Assembly (NCBI GenBank): GCA_014529385.2
Contig: CM043951.1
Location: 108,850,469-108,914,468 of the forward strand
DNA length: 64,000 nt
Direction: 5' to 3'
From: Adiantum capillus-veneris
Taxonomy: Eukaryota > Streptophyta > Polypodiopsida > Polypodiales > Pteridaceae
Below the pieces are notes generated by a model. It was not told where the DNA came from, searched no databases, and saw only the letters and a program-made list of their open reading frames with translations. The position numbers and the translations under genes were made by a program. Positions 42,031 to 52,909 of this stretch are shown one piece after another. Each line of letters starts with the position of its first letter. Position 1 is the first letter of the stretch.

Positions 42031-43640
42031 CTAGAGGACCGCTTCGCTGTGAGTCTGGTCCGATCTTGGGAGCATCTGCAGCGAGGTCTGGAGCAGCGTC
42101 AGCCTACTTGCACGGAGGAGCACCTGAGACAGCCTGTTGTTTGGAACCCCATGGTTAGCACTCAGAGAGGCCGCTTGGTTGGTAGTCGGTCTCATGTTTC
42201 CTGGGGTCCCATGGCAAAGGGTCTAGCACGCTCTTTAGGTGACTGGTTACAGTTTTTAGGCTTGTCAGAGGAGCTTCAAGGCTTTCAGCTCTAGGGCCTG
42301 AGAGGGGTGCAGAGCATGTGTCAGGACATATCAGAGGCAGTACCAGCTGAGTGGCTCACATCTCTCGAGTCAGCAACGCCTAGATGGATGGGAGCCTTCA
42401 CGTAACTAGAGCTTCTCATCTCAATTCGGGCTTGCTGAGAGACTGTACCTTCCGTGTTTTTTGAGATACAAGGTGAGGGACGCTTACATTGAGTTGCAGT
42501 AGAGGCCCCGCAAGTGGCAAAGTGCTGTTTTCAGAGGATCTGCGTGGTGGGCATCTGTGGGAGGACTTGTGTCATTGATCCTGACCTAGCATCTCTTCAA
42601 ACTGAACACTGGCACGAGTACAGTGGGATCCTGGAGAGTGGCTTTGGAGAGACCCTTTCTCATCTGCAGAACACCCAGGTGTCCCTTTCTTTCAGTACAC
42701 TGTTCGGATGGGATGTCACATACTAGCAACACAGAGAGAGGCTCGCCATGCTACAGCACCTCATTGGCAGGAGGAGGGTCTCCCAACTGATTTCTTGGTA
42801 GCTTTTTGGGAGAGGTTGTGGGACTCCAGACAACCGAGGCAAGTCACTTTGTTCCAGTGGCTGGTCGTACATAGAGCTACAACAGTTGGGAGCTGGCTTG
42901 TACATAGTGGTCTCTCGGCCGTATGTACAACTTGTGACCATCTTGTGGAGAGTCAGTGTCACTATCTTTGGGACTTTCCTTTGACAGAGGAGGTGTGGCT
43001 TCGTGTTCTTCGGCTGATGCCACCTCTTTCCACGGCTTGGTAGTACACTCAAGGGGCAGTTGCTTGGTCCACTCTCACGGGCCCGGAAGTTCATTTTGAG
43101 CTATCTTCCACCAGCAGAATGATAGTGATGCAGGGGGGCGACCAACACTCTAGCCTGCCACAGAGCTTACTCCATAGTAGCGGTGTAGTGAGAAAGAGGA
43201 GTGTTGGGAGCTCGTCAGTGGCCTGACACTTTGGTTCATCTGGAGGGCCCGCTGCTTCTGCATCTTCGAGGCTCACCTTGTACCACCAGCAGTGACTGTT
43301 CGGGATCTTTGGCTAGAGCTGATCCATACTCTCAGAGGATACTTGGAGAGACTCCAGGGCAGCTGCAACCGCATGCAGGAGCACAGAGAGGCTTTCCTTC
43401 GACTCTGGCATCCTGGGCCTTTCTTCACCATGGTTCAGGGTGTGCTCAGATAGCACTACCACCCACCTGTGTGGCACTTCCCTCCTCCCATCTCTTGATT
43501 TAGCCTCATTGTACATATGCTTTTGTCATTGGGAGAGTCTCCCCATCATGATTGTTGTAGCCCTCTCTTGTAGAGGTGGTTGTAGCCCTCTGGGCAGTTT
43601 CATTAACTAATAGAAGGATCTTTTTCTCGGGAAAAAAAAG
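42031..43640 (+). pseudogene. LINE-1 3' part with RT zinc-binding domain and A tail
   Basis: The frame near 42708-43043 contains FQWLVVHRATTVGSWLVHSG, then CTTCDHLVESQCHYLWDFPL, which fits the zf-RVT zinc-binding domain downstream of plant LINE RTs. Several frames are needed to read the rest (SWGPMAKGLARSLGDWLQFL near 42210). The last 300 bp match 57187-57480 and end in AAAAAAAA near 43632. Confidence 0.82.
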
Positions 43641-44264
<624 letters not shown>

Positions 44265-45244
44265 CTTTGTTGAGGTCTTAACCCCCGAGCAATAGATTGC
44301 TTCCCTCCTCCTATCCATCAAGAGGAAGCTGTTACATTGGAAGTTGAACATGACTTTCTTTAGCAGGCAAAGTTGTAGTAGCCAACCAGGTGTTGTTGGC
44401 TACTATATGGTACATTACATCTTGTTGGATTTTCAAGCTCCTACATCAGCCAGGTAGAGAGGATAATCAAGAATTTCCTTTGGTCAGGGCGCGATACACA
44501 GATAGCCTGAGCCAAAGTGGCATGGTAGGTCATCACTCTACCTTGTTCTCAAGGGGGGTGGGGATCATAGACCCAGCACAACAGAGCAGAGCCCTTCTTG
44601 GGAAGTTTGTTGTCAAAGGATTGCTTCCAGGGGAGGAACCCTGGAAGGAGTTTTTGCTTCAGAGGCTTAGTGCTAGAGTGCCTCAGGCTGGAGGCCCTTG
44701 AAGACTTTCCATCACATGGATTTTCACAAAGATACGCAAAGTGGGCCTAAGAAGGAGACTAGAGGACCATTTTGCTGTGAGCTTTCTCTCATTCTGGGAG
44801 CAGTTGTGGAGAGACATGGAGTAGCACCAGCCTACTTGCATGAAGGAGCACCAAGACAGTCCCTTGTTTGGAACCCCATGGTCAGCACTCAAAGTGGTTT
44901 CTTGGGGTCCCATGGCAAAGGGTCCACCACGCACTTTAAGTGACTGTCTACCATTCTTAGGTTGGTCAAAGGAGCTTCAAAGAATCCAGCTACAGGGCAT
45001 GAGAGGGTGTAGAGCATGTGCCAAGACATCACAGAGGCAGTACCAGCTGAGTGGCTTACACCTCTCAAGTCAACAACGCCCAGATGGATGGGGTTCCTCA
45101 CGTGACTCGTGGTCCTCATCGCAGTTCAGGTTTGATCAGAGACTATACCCTCGAGTTACAGGGTGAGGTTCGTTTAAACAGAGTCTCAGTAGAGGCCCCA
45201 CAGGTTGCAGAGTGTTGTTTTCAGAGGATCTGAGTTGTGGGCAT
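44265..45244 (+). pseudogene. LINE-2, left part
   Basis: This matches LINE-1 from its RT tail (37310) through GGGCAT (42555 in LINE-1). It includes LLGKFVVKGLLPGEEPWKEF and, later, APAYLHEGAPRQSL. Frames are broken. It stops abruptly at 45244, where TE5 begins. Confidence 0.82.
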
Positions 45245-45532
45245 TGGGAATTGGATCTGATCTCTTGAGATAGCTAATTCCAGTGTTAGAAGATTTTGGA
45301 TGTGTTAGTTTAGACAGTCGACTGGACAGAGAATCAGAAACTGAACTGGAATTTATCTACTGGAATGAGAATCAGACTATGTAATGAGAATAATATTCAG
45401 ATTCAGATTCAGAGTACTGGATACAGAGTAAGTGTGACTGGAATATCTGCCGTGATTGGAATTACAGATGAAAGATTATAGTAAGTATGATGTGATTTAC
45501 ACATAGAGTCCAGCCGACAACAACTGCCAATG

Positions 45533-45959
45533 CATTAGGCAAAATTTGGACTCACAAAGGGGCCTTATAAGGAGTTTGACTTCCTCTCTCATGTCCAAAA
45601 CGGGCGTGCGGTAAAATTTTTGCAAATCAACTCTAAACTTGGCGGAGATTTGGCAGTTAGAATCTACTCTTCAAGCTCTTTCTATTGATATATAGCACGC
45701 CATGAGATTCCTCATATTTTGAAAGATTCTATTTTTGATTCTCTTGTGAATAAAAAATAGAATCTTTCATCAAAATATGAGGAATCTCATGGCGTGCTAT
45801 ATATCAATAGAAAGAGCTTGAAGAGTAGATTCTAACTGCCAAATCTCCGCCAAGTTTAGAGTTGATTTGCAAAAATTTTACTGCACGCCCATTTTGGACA
45901 TGAGAGAGGAAGTCAAACTCCTTATAAGGCCCCTTTGTGAGTCCAAATTTTGCCTAATG
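45533..45959. mobile_element. Near-perfect foldback (snap-back) MITE
   Basis: Two arms of about 205 bp (45533-45735 and 45753-45959) are inverse copies with only a few mismatches and one 3-bp indel, around a loop of under 20 bases. The ends read ATTAGGCAAAATTTGGACTC and its inverse. A TA at each tip could be a mariner-type duplication, but I cannot confirm a superfamily. There is no coding capacity. A transcript would form a long double-stranded RNA. Confidence 0.88.
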
Positions 45960-46031
45960 GATTGACAACTCAAGTACAAATGTTGCCAAAATGCTAACCC
46001 AAATGCTAACCTGATTACAATGTAACGGGCC

Positions 46032-46040
46032 CTATTTATA
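46032..46040 (-). promoter_or_regulatory. TATA box in TE5 LTR
   Basis: TATAAATAG on the minus strand, about 105 bp from the LTR start in that orientation. Confidence 0.55.
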
Positions 46041-46145
46041 TGCCTCAGGTTTACCATGGTAATTACCGTAGTAATTTCTAACTACTCCACTGTCCTTCTC
46101 TTAAGAGAGCGTTCCCACTTAGTGAAACCGTCTCAGCCGTCTACA

Positions 46146-46163
46146 TCCTTCCCTTCTTTCTTG
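46146..46163 (-). other. TE5 polypurine tract
   Basis: The minus strand reads AGAAAGAAGGGAAGGA directly before the 3' LTR. Confidence 0.65.
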
Positions 46164-46398
46164 AATTTTGACAAGATTCCCAAATTTTTGAAAAATTCCA
46201 CTGTCTGATTCTGATTTGAAGCTGAAAAATCTACCGTCTTCTTCTGATGTTGGGGATTGGACTTGACCAATGATAGTGGCCATACAAATATTGCGAGAGG
46301 CAGCTGAAAAGGCCAAGGTAGAGCTCTCATCATCTACACAAATTGATATCAACCTTCCAGCTAAGGAAGAAAAGTCGCCACTGAATTTTGAGATGGAA

Positions 46399-48665
46399 CT
46401 ACCTAGTATCCTTCCATTGAACCAGCTTTCGTTTGCCCTTTGACCTGGATGGCATCTGAGAAGTCCCAGTACCAAAATTTTCCTTTTGAATGAGCCGGTA
46501 AGTGGCCTCCTGCTCAATTTGATCCCTCCTTTCTGTGGTCATCTCTACTTCATAAGGCGTGAGGGAATGATAGTTTTGGTGTCAGGATCATAAAGCGTGC
46601 GTCTGCCTTTGGTGATCCTGGTTTTGGCTAGCTTGTGACAATGCGAAGCAGTATGGATCCATCCTTCTGGAAGAGGCTGATTAGTTTTGACCCAAGCTTC
46701 GAAAAGAATCTCAGCCATCTCCCTATACTATGGTGCCAGGCCCGCCTTAGCTGCAATATCCTTTTCAGGCAATTTAGAAGATTCGACAGTAAGTTGCAGT
46801 AGCTGATTAGTGATCTTGGTTAGGCCCCTGATCTGAATCTTCCACTGACCATCATTGAGTTGGAGAGCATCATTGAACAGTGTTTGCCAAGTTTTCCATT
46901 CCACAATCGATCGCTCATACCAATCCTGGAGCTCATCAATAATCTTGAAGTACGTAAGGCGATCAACTGGTTCTCGATGTTGAGGATAAAGTGCTGGAAA
47001 AAATCTTGGAAGCTCCGTCTCTCTTGCTGGAAAGGCATACAAGAGAACTGAAGAATCAGGCAAGAATTCTAAAAAATTGAGAATAGCCTGGTTCTCTTGC
47101 TGCATCATCTTTCAGGTGATTCTCACTAGCTGAAACAATTTGCGGAGAGAAGTTGTCTGTTCTCCGACTGTCATTCTAGTATGAGGTCCTTTACTAGTGG
47201 CTGTCTGATCTTCAAGAATGGCCCTTACTCTTTGATCCAAGACTCCTCTGGCAATTTACATATGCACCAAAAACTCATTTAATTGTTCCCTAACATCCTT
47301 CATACATTTGTAGGTTGGTTTGTTTCCCAACAGAAGTTCTAATTCAAGAGCGAGAGAGCGACAATCTGCAGTAGACTGTCTTTGCAAATGTGGGTTAGTC
47401 ACTCTCTCTTCAACAGTGATTATCCTTTCAAGAACCCTTTCCAGCAGCTGGACTATGCTGGGATGCACAAGTAAACGACAAGTTTCTTGATCATGAAAAG
47501 CCACTGATTTCCAATGCTCCACCATTTCCTTGGCTCTGACATACAGCCTCTGAAACCGTTCCAGATCAGACAGAAGATCATCATCCTCCAAATATTGTCT
47601 GGTTATGGAAGCTTGCTGATGTCTCAATTGCCTGTTCAAGGTGATAAGCTATAAGGAATGCCGCTGATCAGCCACTGGTCCCTCATCTCTAACTTTGCTT
47701 TTCCCTTTAACCTCCCTACTGAGCTGGGACGGATTTGTTGGTTGATTCCCAGTGTGACTGGGTTGTTGTTCTTCTGACTGCTGATTACCCGACTTCTGGC
47801 CTTCATTCTGGTTTAGTTGGTCTGGCTGTGACTGACCTCCTTCAGTTGGCCCTATGCCACCAGTACCAGGTCCTAGAGGTGGGACATCATCATCATCATT
47901 AGTATGCCCTTCTTCTTGGTCATCCACCTCCTTATCAGCTCCCTCGTCCTTATCTTCTTCTTCTTCCTTATCTTCTTCTACTTCTTCCAGGGAATTCTGC
48001 TGCTCAATATAATCCAGTATTGCTTGATTCATCAGAGCATTATTATACTCAGCCACTTTGTCCTGCAAATCACTCTGCATAGTCTCCATCAAAGACTTCA
48101 AATTTTCCAAATCAAAGACAGCGTTGCCTGCTGGATTTAAAATTTCAGAAAGGCTATTGTAAATATATATGTCGGTGAAGGAAGCCTTCAGAGCTGTATG
48201 ACTAATAAATAGGAGTTGAAGTCAACTCTCTTCATTTTCAGCATTGTTTCAGCTCGATCTTCACCTCTCTGCACTTCATTCCTTTCTTCCTTGATGATCA
48301 ACATATCAGATTGCGCCTTAGCTAGCTTTTTGTTTAATAGCTCAATAACCCTCTCTGAATGAGCTTCAAGTAGCCTATGGCTCATATTCTGCTCATCTCG
48401 TGCTGTCTTGAGCTTCTAAATCTGGTCTTCAGCTTCCTTCAAGTCAGCTTTAGCCTTTTTCAGTTCATCTTCTGACCCTGCAGCATCCAACATTTGTCCC
48501 ATACAGTGGACAATAGTATTCCAGGAAGACTGGATGAGGGCTGAACATCCGTCCTTTACTGTAGCTGGGTCAGCAGTAGTCTCATATACTGTCACTGGAG
48601 CCATATAGGGTAAGGCTGCATAATCAGCTTTCTGTAGAAGAAGGCGCCCTTTTAGTGGATGGGTC
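46399..48665 (-). pseudogene. TE5 ORF2, C-terminal two-thirds (unknown protein)
   Basis: This continues the ORF begun at 54369 after TE4. In order it has a charged helical region (DELKKAKADLKEAEDQI, HSERVIELLNKKLAKAQSDM), a frameshift near 48200, an acidic tract (EEVEEDKEEEEDKDEGADKE), a Gly/Gln-rich linker and long alpha-helical segments (LSDLERFQRLYVRAKEMVEH, DELQDWYERSIVEWKTWQTL). A second shift near 46575 leads to a basic end (KGKRKLVQW) and a TAG at 46399-46401. Stops at 47649, 47256, about 47110 and 46728 all fit C-to-T changes in one frame. No envelope features such as a signal peptide or membrane anchor are seen. Confidence 0.7.
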
Positions 48666-49209
48666 TGTAGTAGGGCTACAGTGTCTTTCACAGGACAGGT
48701 CTAGGCTGGTTCACACTGGACGGACACTAGACGAACCCTCTAGGCTGGGGAGTGACACGTGGCAGGGTACCGACGGTGGTCTAGTGGACCTCGTGGCCAG
48801 GTCACCCCATGGCTGACATTTATGAGCCGTTGGTGGCTCTTTATGGTGGTACATATGAGTAGTAGCGGTTGGTTATTCGATTATCTTCTTCACCTCTGAG
48901 CTTGTACGTAGTGGTCTAGAGTGAGTGGGTCTTTATAGAGAGCACGTCTTCACCATCCCTACACATCTGAGCCTCGACACCCCCATTGTACCTGTGAGAC
49001 CTGGGCTGGAGCTGAGTGTGCTGCCACGCTAGAGTCTGTATCAGTCTTTGAGATAGTCGAGTCATATGTTCTGGTCTACTGTTGTGTCTTTGTGAGCTCT
49101 GTCGATGTCTATTGTTTCCTTTCTGTTCAGTCTGTTTGAGTGAGATTGTCACGCACATTGCACTGAGGACCACCCACCGAAGAGAGAACGACACATTATC
49201 CACGCTACA
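48666..49209 (+). repeat. TE4 5' LTR
   Basis: Begins TGTAGTAGGGCTACAG and ends CACGCTACA. On comparison with TE3 the match covers the whole length. A TTTATAGAG box near 48931 may be the promoter. Confidence 0.82.
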
Positions 49210-49222
49210 GCTGCTCTCATTT

Positions 49223-49241
49223 TGGCGACCACGATGGGATC
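49223..49241 (+). other. TE4 primer-binding site
   Basis: TGGCGACCACGATGGGATC, 13 bases inside the LTR, at the same offset as in TE3. Confidence 0.6.
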
Positions 49242-49339
49242 TCACATGAAGTCTCACTCTCTGTGGAGATACCAATCGTGAAGCTAGTTCGTTGTTATCG
49301 AGCTTCGCCCCTTTGCTTGCATTTGGGTTGCTAGTCTAT

Positions 49340-49540
49340 TGGTTTGGTCCTCTCTCGCCCTAGTCCAACCAGCCCTCGTCGTCGTCTCTGGTCTTGGTCT
49401 AGTCCCTAGTCCTGGTCCAGTCCTTCTCGCCTTGGTACAGTTCTCCTCGTCTTGGTCCAACTAGGTGGTCTAGTCATTGGTGGTCCTGGACCAGGTGGTC
49501 TGGTCATTATCCTCACTTGTCCTAGTCTAGACCTCGTTGT
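49340..49540. repeat. TE4 leader tandem repeats
   Basis: Short units such as TTGGTCTAGTCC and CTCGCCTTGG repeat irregularly between the primer site and gag, as in TE3 in the opposite orientation. Confidence 0.75.
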
Positions 49541-49597
49541 TCAGCCCACAATTAAGGGCCCTTTTTTGCCAAATTTGGTTGGATTGGTGATCACTGC

Positions 49598-51340
49598 ATG
49601 ACACATACAAGGCGGTCAGTCGAGCGTCAAAGCGCACTACTGAGCCCTCTGAAGTACTATCACAGAAGACGCCCTTTGACACCTTGTATAAGTCCATCAA
49701 CCTCATCACCTATACCTACACATACGACATCACCCATTCTTTCATCCGGTTCCGCATCTTCTCGATCACTTTCTCCAGTAAAGCTCTCTCCTATTCTGCT
49801 ACAGCAGGCTATTGTGCAACAGGCTACACAAGGGGCCATGGAGCCGTTAGCTAGTGTTTTGGCCAAGGTAAATATCAAGTTTCCTACCTTCAAACGACTC
49901 TCTTCAGAATATGCTGACGACCATGCAAGAAGGTTTGTCTCTCTTTGTAGGGGTCGTGGACTGAATGGAGAAGATGCTTATTTGGTACTATTTCCATCCA
50001 CCTTGGATGGCTTAGCAGATAAATGATACAGCCAGTTTGCATAGAACCATTTTGCAACTTGGGCAGCCTTAAGACAGCAATTCTGTGCAGCTTTCAGGCC
50101 AGCTGATTACCAGGAGAAGGTGTTGGATGAGTTGGCCAAACATGGTGATCAAGACAGAGGAGACTTTTGCAGAGCTTATGACTGAAACTAAATCGTTGAT
50201 GGCCAAGCTCCCCCAACAACCCGGTGAATTCATGGTTAAAAAGTGGGTCGAGAAGGCGCTTCCCAAAACTTCTCAGTAAAAACTCCGAGAGAGTCTCCGA
50301 CCCCACGCCACTCTCGAGGAGTTCATTGCAGCTGCTACTAGGATAGAGGGGGATGGGAAGATGTTCAGCAACTCCTTTTCCATAGAGACTCCCTTTGTGT
50401 TTTCAGAAAGTAGTCCTGTTGATCCATTGACTTCTTTGCATAGAGAACTTGAAGCCCTAAACTTACAGAGAGCTCTTCAAGAGGAGAAATCAATATCCCT
50501 CAGACAGGAGAATCCCCCACATCACGATTCTTTGGATCAAATGAATAGAGAGCTAGAAGAGCTTAGGTCTCAACAAGAGACTAAGGCTATGGTATGGTGC
50601 AGCTCATGTCACTCTCGAGAACACCCTCCACAAGACTGTCCCCTTCGGGTTTACTGCCACTTCTACGAAAAGTCGGGGCATGAAGATAAGAATTGCTACT
50701 ACCTCAAGGGGTTGCGACAAATAAAACAAAGTCTTGGTCCTAGTTTTCAACAAGGGCAAGCACCTGCATCCAACATGGTCTCTCCATGTGGCCATCCACA
50801 CCACATGACACCTTTATTGTCAGCCCCTCTAATGCAAGGTATGCAGAGCACTTTTCCCTCTTAGAGCTTTTATCACACCCATGCTCCCTCCTCACCTCAC
50901 AGCTTCTATGCCTCCACCTCCAACTCCATGGAGCAAGGACCACCTCGTCCATTGAATCGGCCCATTTTGTGCTACAGATGCGGGGAATATGGTGATTACC
51001 AAAGCAAATGCCCTTTGCCCGAAGGGTCCCCTCCCTGCCGTCATTGCCCTGATATGAAGGATCACTACAGTAAGGATTGCCTTAAAATTTGTGCATCCAC
51101 GGCTTCGAACCCAACTGAGTTTGCCTTTCCCAAGCTCAATTTGATAGCAGTTAGCATTGTTTCTCAGCCGCCCCCTTCTACCCACGTGGTTACCCCTAAA
51201 AATAAGCCGCGGAAATTGGCAGAGGAGCTATCTGGCGTCCTCACCCGGGCCCAGAGATCCGCTCTCGGTCTTAGCATTCCAACAAGTTCAACTCCCCACA
51301 CAGTCTCACACCAGTGAATACCCTGCCTACAGCTGTTAAC
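49598..51340 (+). pseudogene. TE4 gag with several zinc knuckles
   Basis: A Ser/Pro-rich start precedes the capsid (VNIKFPTFKRLSSEYADDHA, RRFVSLCRGRGLNGEDAYLV, FPSTLDGLADK). TGA replaces an expected Trp, a TAG follows, and the frame shifts before 50361. Knuckle-like modules then appear: CSSCHSREHPPQDC (intact CCHC), YCHFYEKSGHEDKNC (one Cys lost), CYRCGEYGDYQSKC (His replaced by Asp) and CRHCPDMKDHYSKDC. A TAG at 50862 splits these. A frameshift near 51310 leads to the pre-protease region. Confidence 0.82.
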
Positions 51341-52375
51341 AAGTCATCCCCCAGTGCCATGAAAGAATCCACATCTTTGCTCTCCGATATTGATGAAGCT
51401 TTCTTGGAAGCAGTTTCCGATCTACAAAAGATCAAGGTACCCAAGAAACAACTGGTAGAACAGGACAAGCTTACAACAGAGTCAGTCTTGAAGAACACCT
51501 TCCAACAATTGTCCCTCTATGACATGCTGCGACTAGATGCAAAGTTTAGAAGTGACACCCTTGCTGTTATTCAATCACTTTATCCTGGATCAGGTCCTAG
51601 TGGCGGGCACCTCCCAGTGTGACCATCAGAGTCCTATATGATATCCAATCCTGCTGCTCCACTCATTGATTATAGAAGCCCTAGCCTGACAGTGTCCGTT
51701 TTGGGTCGGCAATTCTGAGGAGTGATAGTGGATGGTGGATCTAGCATCAACCCGATGCCCGAGTTCACTATGTTAGCTCTAGGTCTACAGCCTACTCACC
51801 CTACTCCATTCACAGTTACATTGGCCGACCAACGGACGGTCTACCCACTGGGCATAGTGGACAATGTGCCTCTGCAGGTACAAGGCTTTACTTTTAACTT
51901 GGATTTTGTTGTGGTTCGTCTTCCCCAGATTGAGGGCAGATTTCCTTTGCTCATTGGAAGACCATGGCTGCGACACACTAAAGCACTTCATGATTGGGGA
52001 AACGACGCAATGTGGATACAAACTTCTGGCTCCCCGATGCAACGCATCCTCTTAGAAGGAGGTATGGATCCAGTGGTGCAGCAAGTTTCTTTGTCAATGG
52101 AAACCAACCCTGAAAAAGAACAACCTACTACACCTGATGCGTTTGACGAAGATCTGCTGGAGTGGTTGGAGGCTACCAAATCTATGCCTTGTTATGGAGT
52201 CTCTATTCACTCTTTGCATAGAGGTACACTTTCTTCCAATGTTTCCACAGTAACTAAACCCAATGAGCCACCTGAGCCAGCTCAAAGGTTGACTGTCATA
52301 GAAGTTACCCCGGATGCGCCCTTGGTGGAAGTCTTTGAATTTGGTGAGGCTATGGAGGATCATAGAAGTGGGTAG
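51341..52375 (+). pseudogene. TE4 pre-protease linker and aspartic protease
   Basis: The linker has SLLSDIDEAFLEAVSDLQKI and LYDMLRLDAKFRSDTLAVIQ. The protease active site is VIVDGGSSINPMPEF, with a TGA just upstream (51716-51718). It continues LADQRTVYPLGIVDNVPLQV and closes with FPLLIGRPWLRHTKALHDWG, followed by about 120 residues including LLEWLEATKSMPCYGVSIHS. The frame after the TGA is open to 52375. There is no RT downstream. Confidence 0.85.
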
Positions 52376-52423
52376 AAATCTCCTCTGAGAACAAAGCTCC
52401 CTTCCCAGAGCTCGTCCTGCCTA

Positions 52424-52898
52424 ATGAACCCCATTCTCATGATAGTTGTCTTGCTCATGGTGGCTGCACTCTGTAGCATCTCCTCTTTCAACCAGTGGTA
52501 CATGGACTTCATCTACAACCCTAGTCCCCCTCATAGCTCCTCGCCCTTGCCCTCCCCCTACTCGCCCTCTCCCTACCTCCTTTGCCCTCACCCCCTCCCT
52601 AGGCCTCACCCTCTCCCTACCTCCCTTGCCCTTGCCCTCCCCATACCTACCCCCTCACCCTCGCCCTCACCTACCCCTAGCCCTCTCCCTACCTTCCTCG
52701 CCCTCGCCCTCCCTACCACCTGCCTACTCCCTCGCCCTCCCCCTCCCACCTACCTACCCCCTCGCCCTAGCCCCCCTACCTACCCCCTCGCCCTCGCCCT
52801 CCCCCTCCCCCTCCCACCTACCTACCCCCTCCCCTAGCCCTCCTACCCAGCCCCTCGCTCTCGCCCTCGCCCTCCCACCTACCTACCCCTTGCCATAG
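52424..52898 (+). CDS. TE4 hydrophobic and proline-rich ORF
   Basis: MNPILMIVVLLMVAALCSIS is a hydrophobic start like a signal or membrane anchor. NQWYMDFIYNPSPPHSSSPL then leads into Pro/Ser/Leu repeats encoded by the C-rich array. The second frame of the array is also open and Pro-rich. TE3 has a comparable ORF at the same place. Whether it is translated is unknown. Confidence 0.35.
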
Positions 52899-52905
52899 CC
52901 CCCCT
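52525..52905. repeat. C-rich minisatellite in TE4
   Basis: Variable CTACCCCCTCGCCCTCGCC-type units repeat to the end of TE4. The complementary strand is G-rich with many runs of three or more G. It corresponds to the TE3 array at 22984-23575. Confidence 0.9.
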
Positions 52906-52909
52906 GGTC

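Larger units (their letters stand above)
37040..43640 (+). mobile_element. LINE-1: 5'-truncated L1-like element split by TE6
   Basis: Sequence 37040-37768 continues at 42031-43640 once TE6 and one CTAGA are removed. LINE-2 shows the uninterrupted sequence across this point (GGAGACTAGAGGACC near 44754). The element starts inside RT, so it is 5'-truncated as is usual for LINEs, and ends in an A-rich tail (about 43632). Many stops break the frame. Confidence 0.85.
45245..46145 (-). repeat. TE5 3' LTR, interrupted by a hairpin element
   Basis: The ends are TGGGAATT and GTCTACA on the plus strand. The left limit is where LINE-1 and LINE-2 diverge; the right limit is where a purine-rich minus-strand tract starts. 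Excluding the hairpin element it is about 470 bp. No second copy exists in the window. Confidence 0.65.
48666..52905 (+). mobile_element. TE4: gag-protease element related to TE3, lacking a 3' LTR
   Basis: A 544-bp LTR (48666-49209) resembling those of TE3 is followed by a primer site, leader repeats, gag, protease, a hydrophobic/Pro-rich ORF and a C-rich minisatellite. There is no right-hand LTR. GGTC lies on both sides (48662-48665, 52906-52909), and removing the element plus one GGTC restores the TE5 ORF2 frame exactly. The element is therefore bounded by a target duplication although it ends in minisatellite. Confidence 0.8.
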
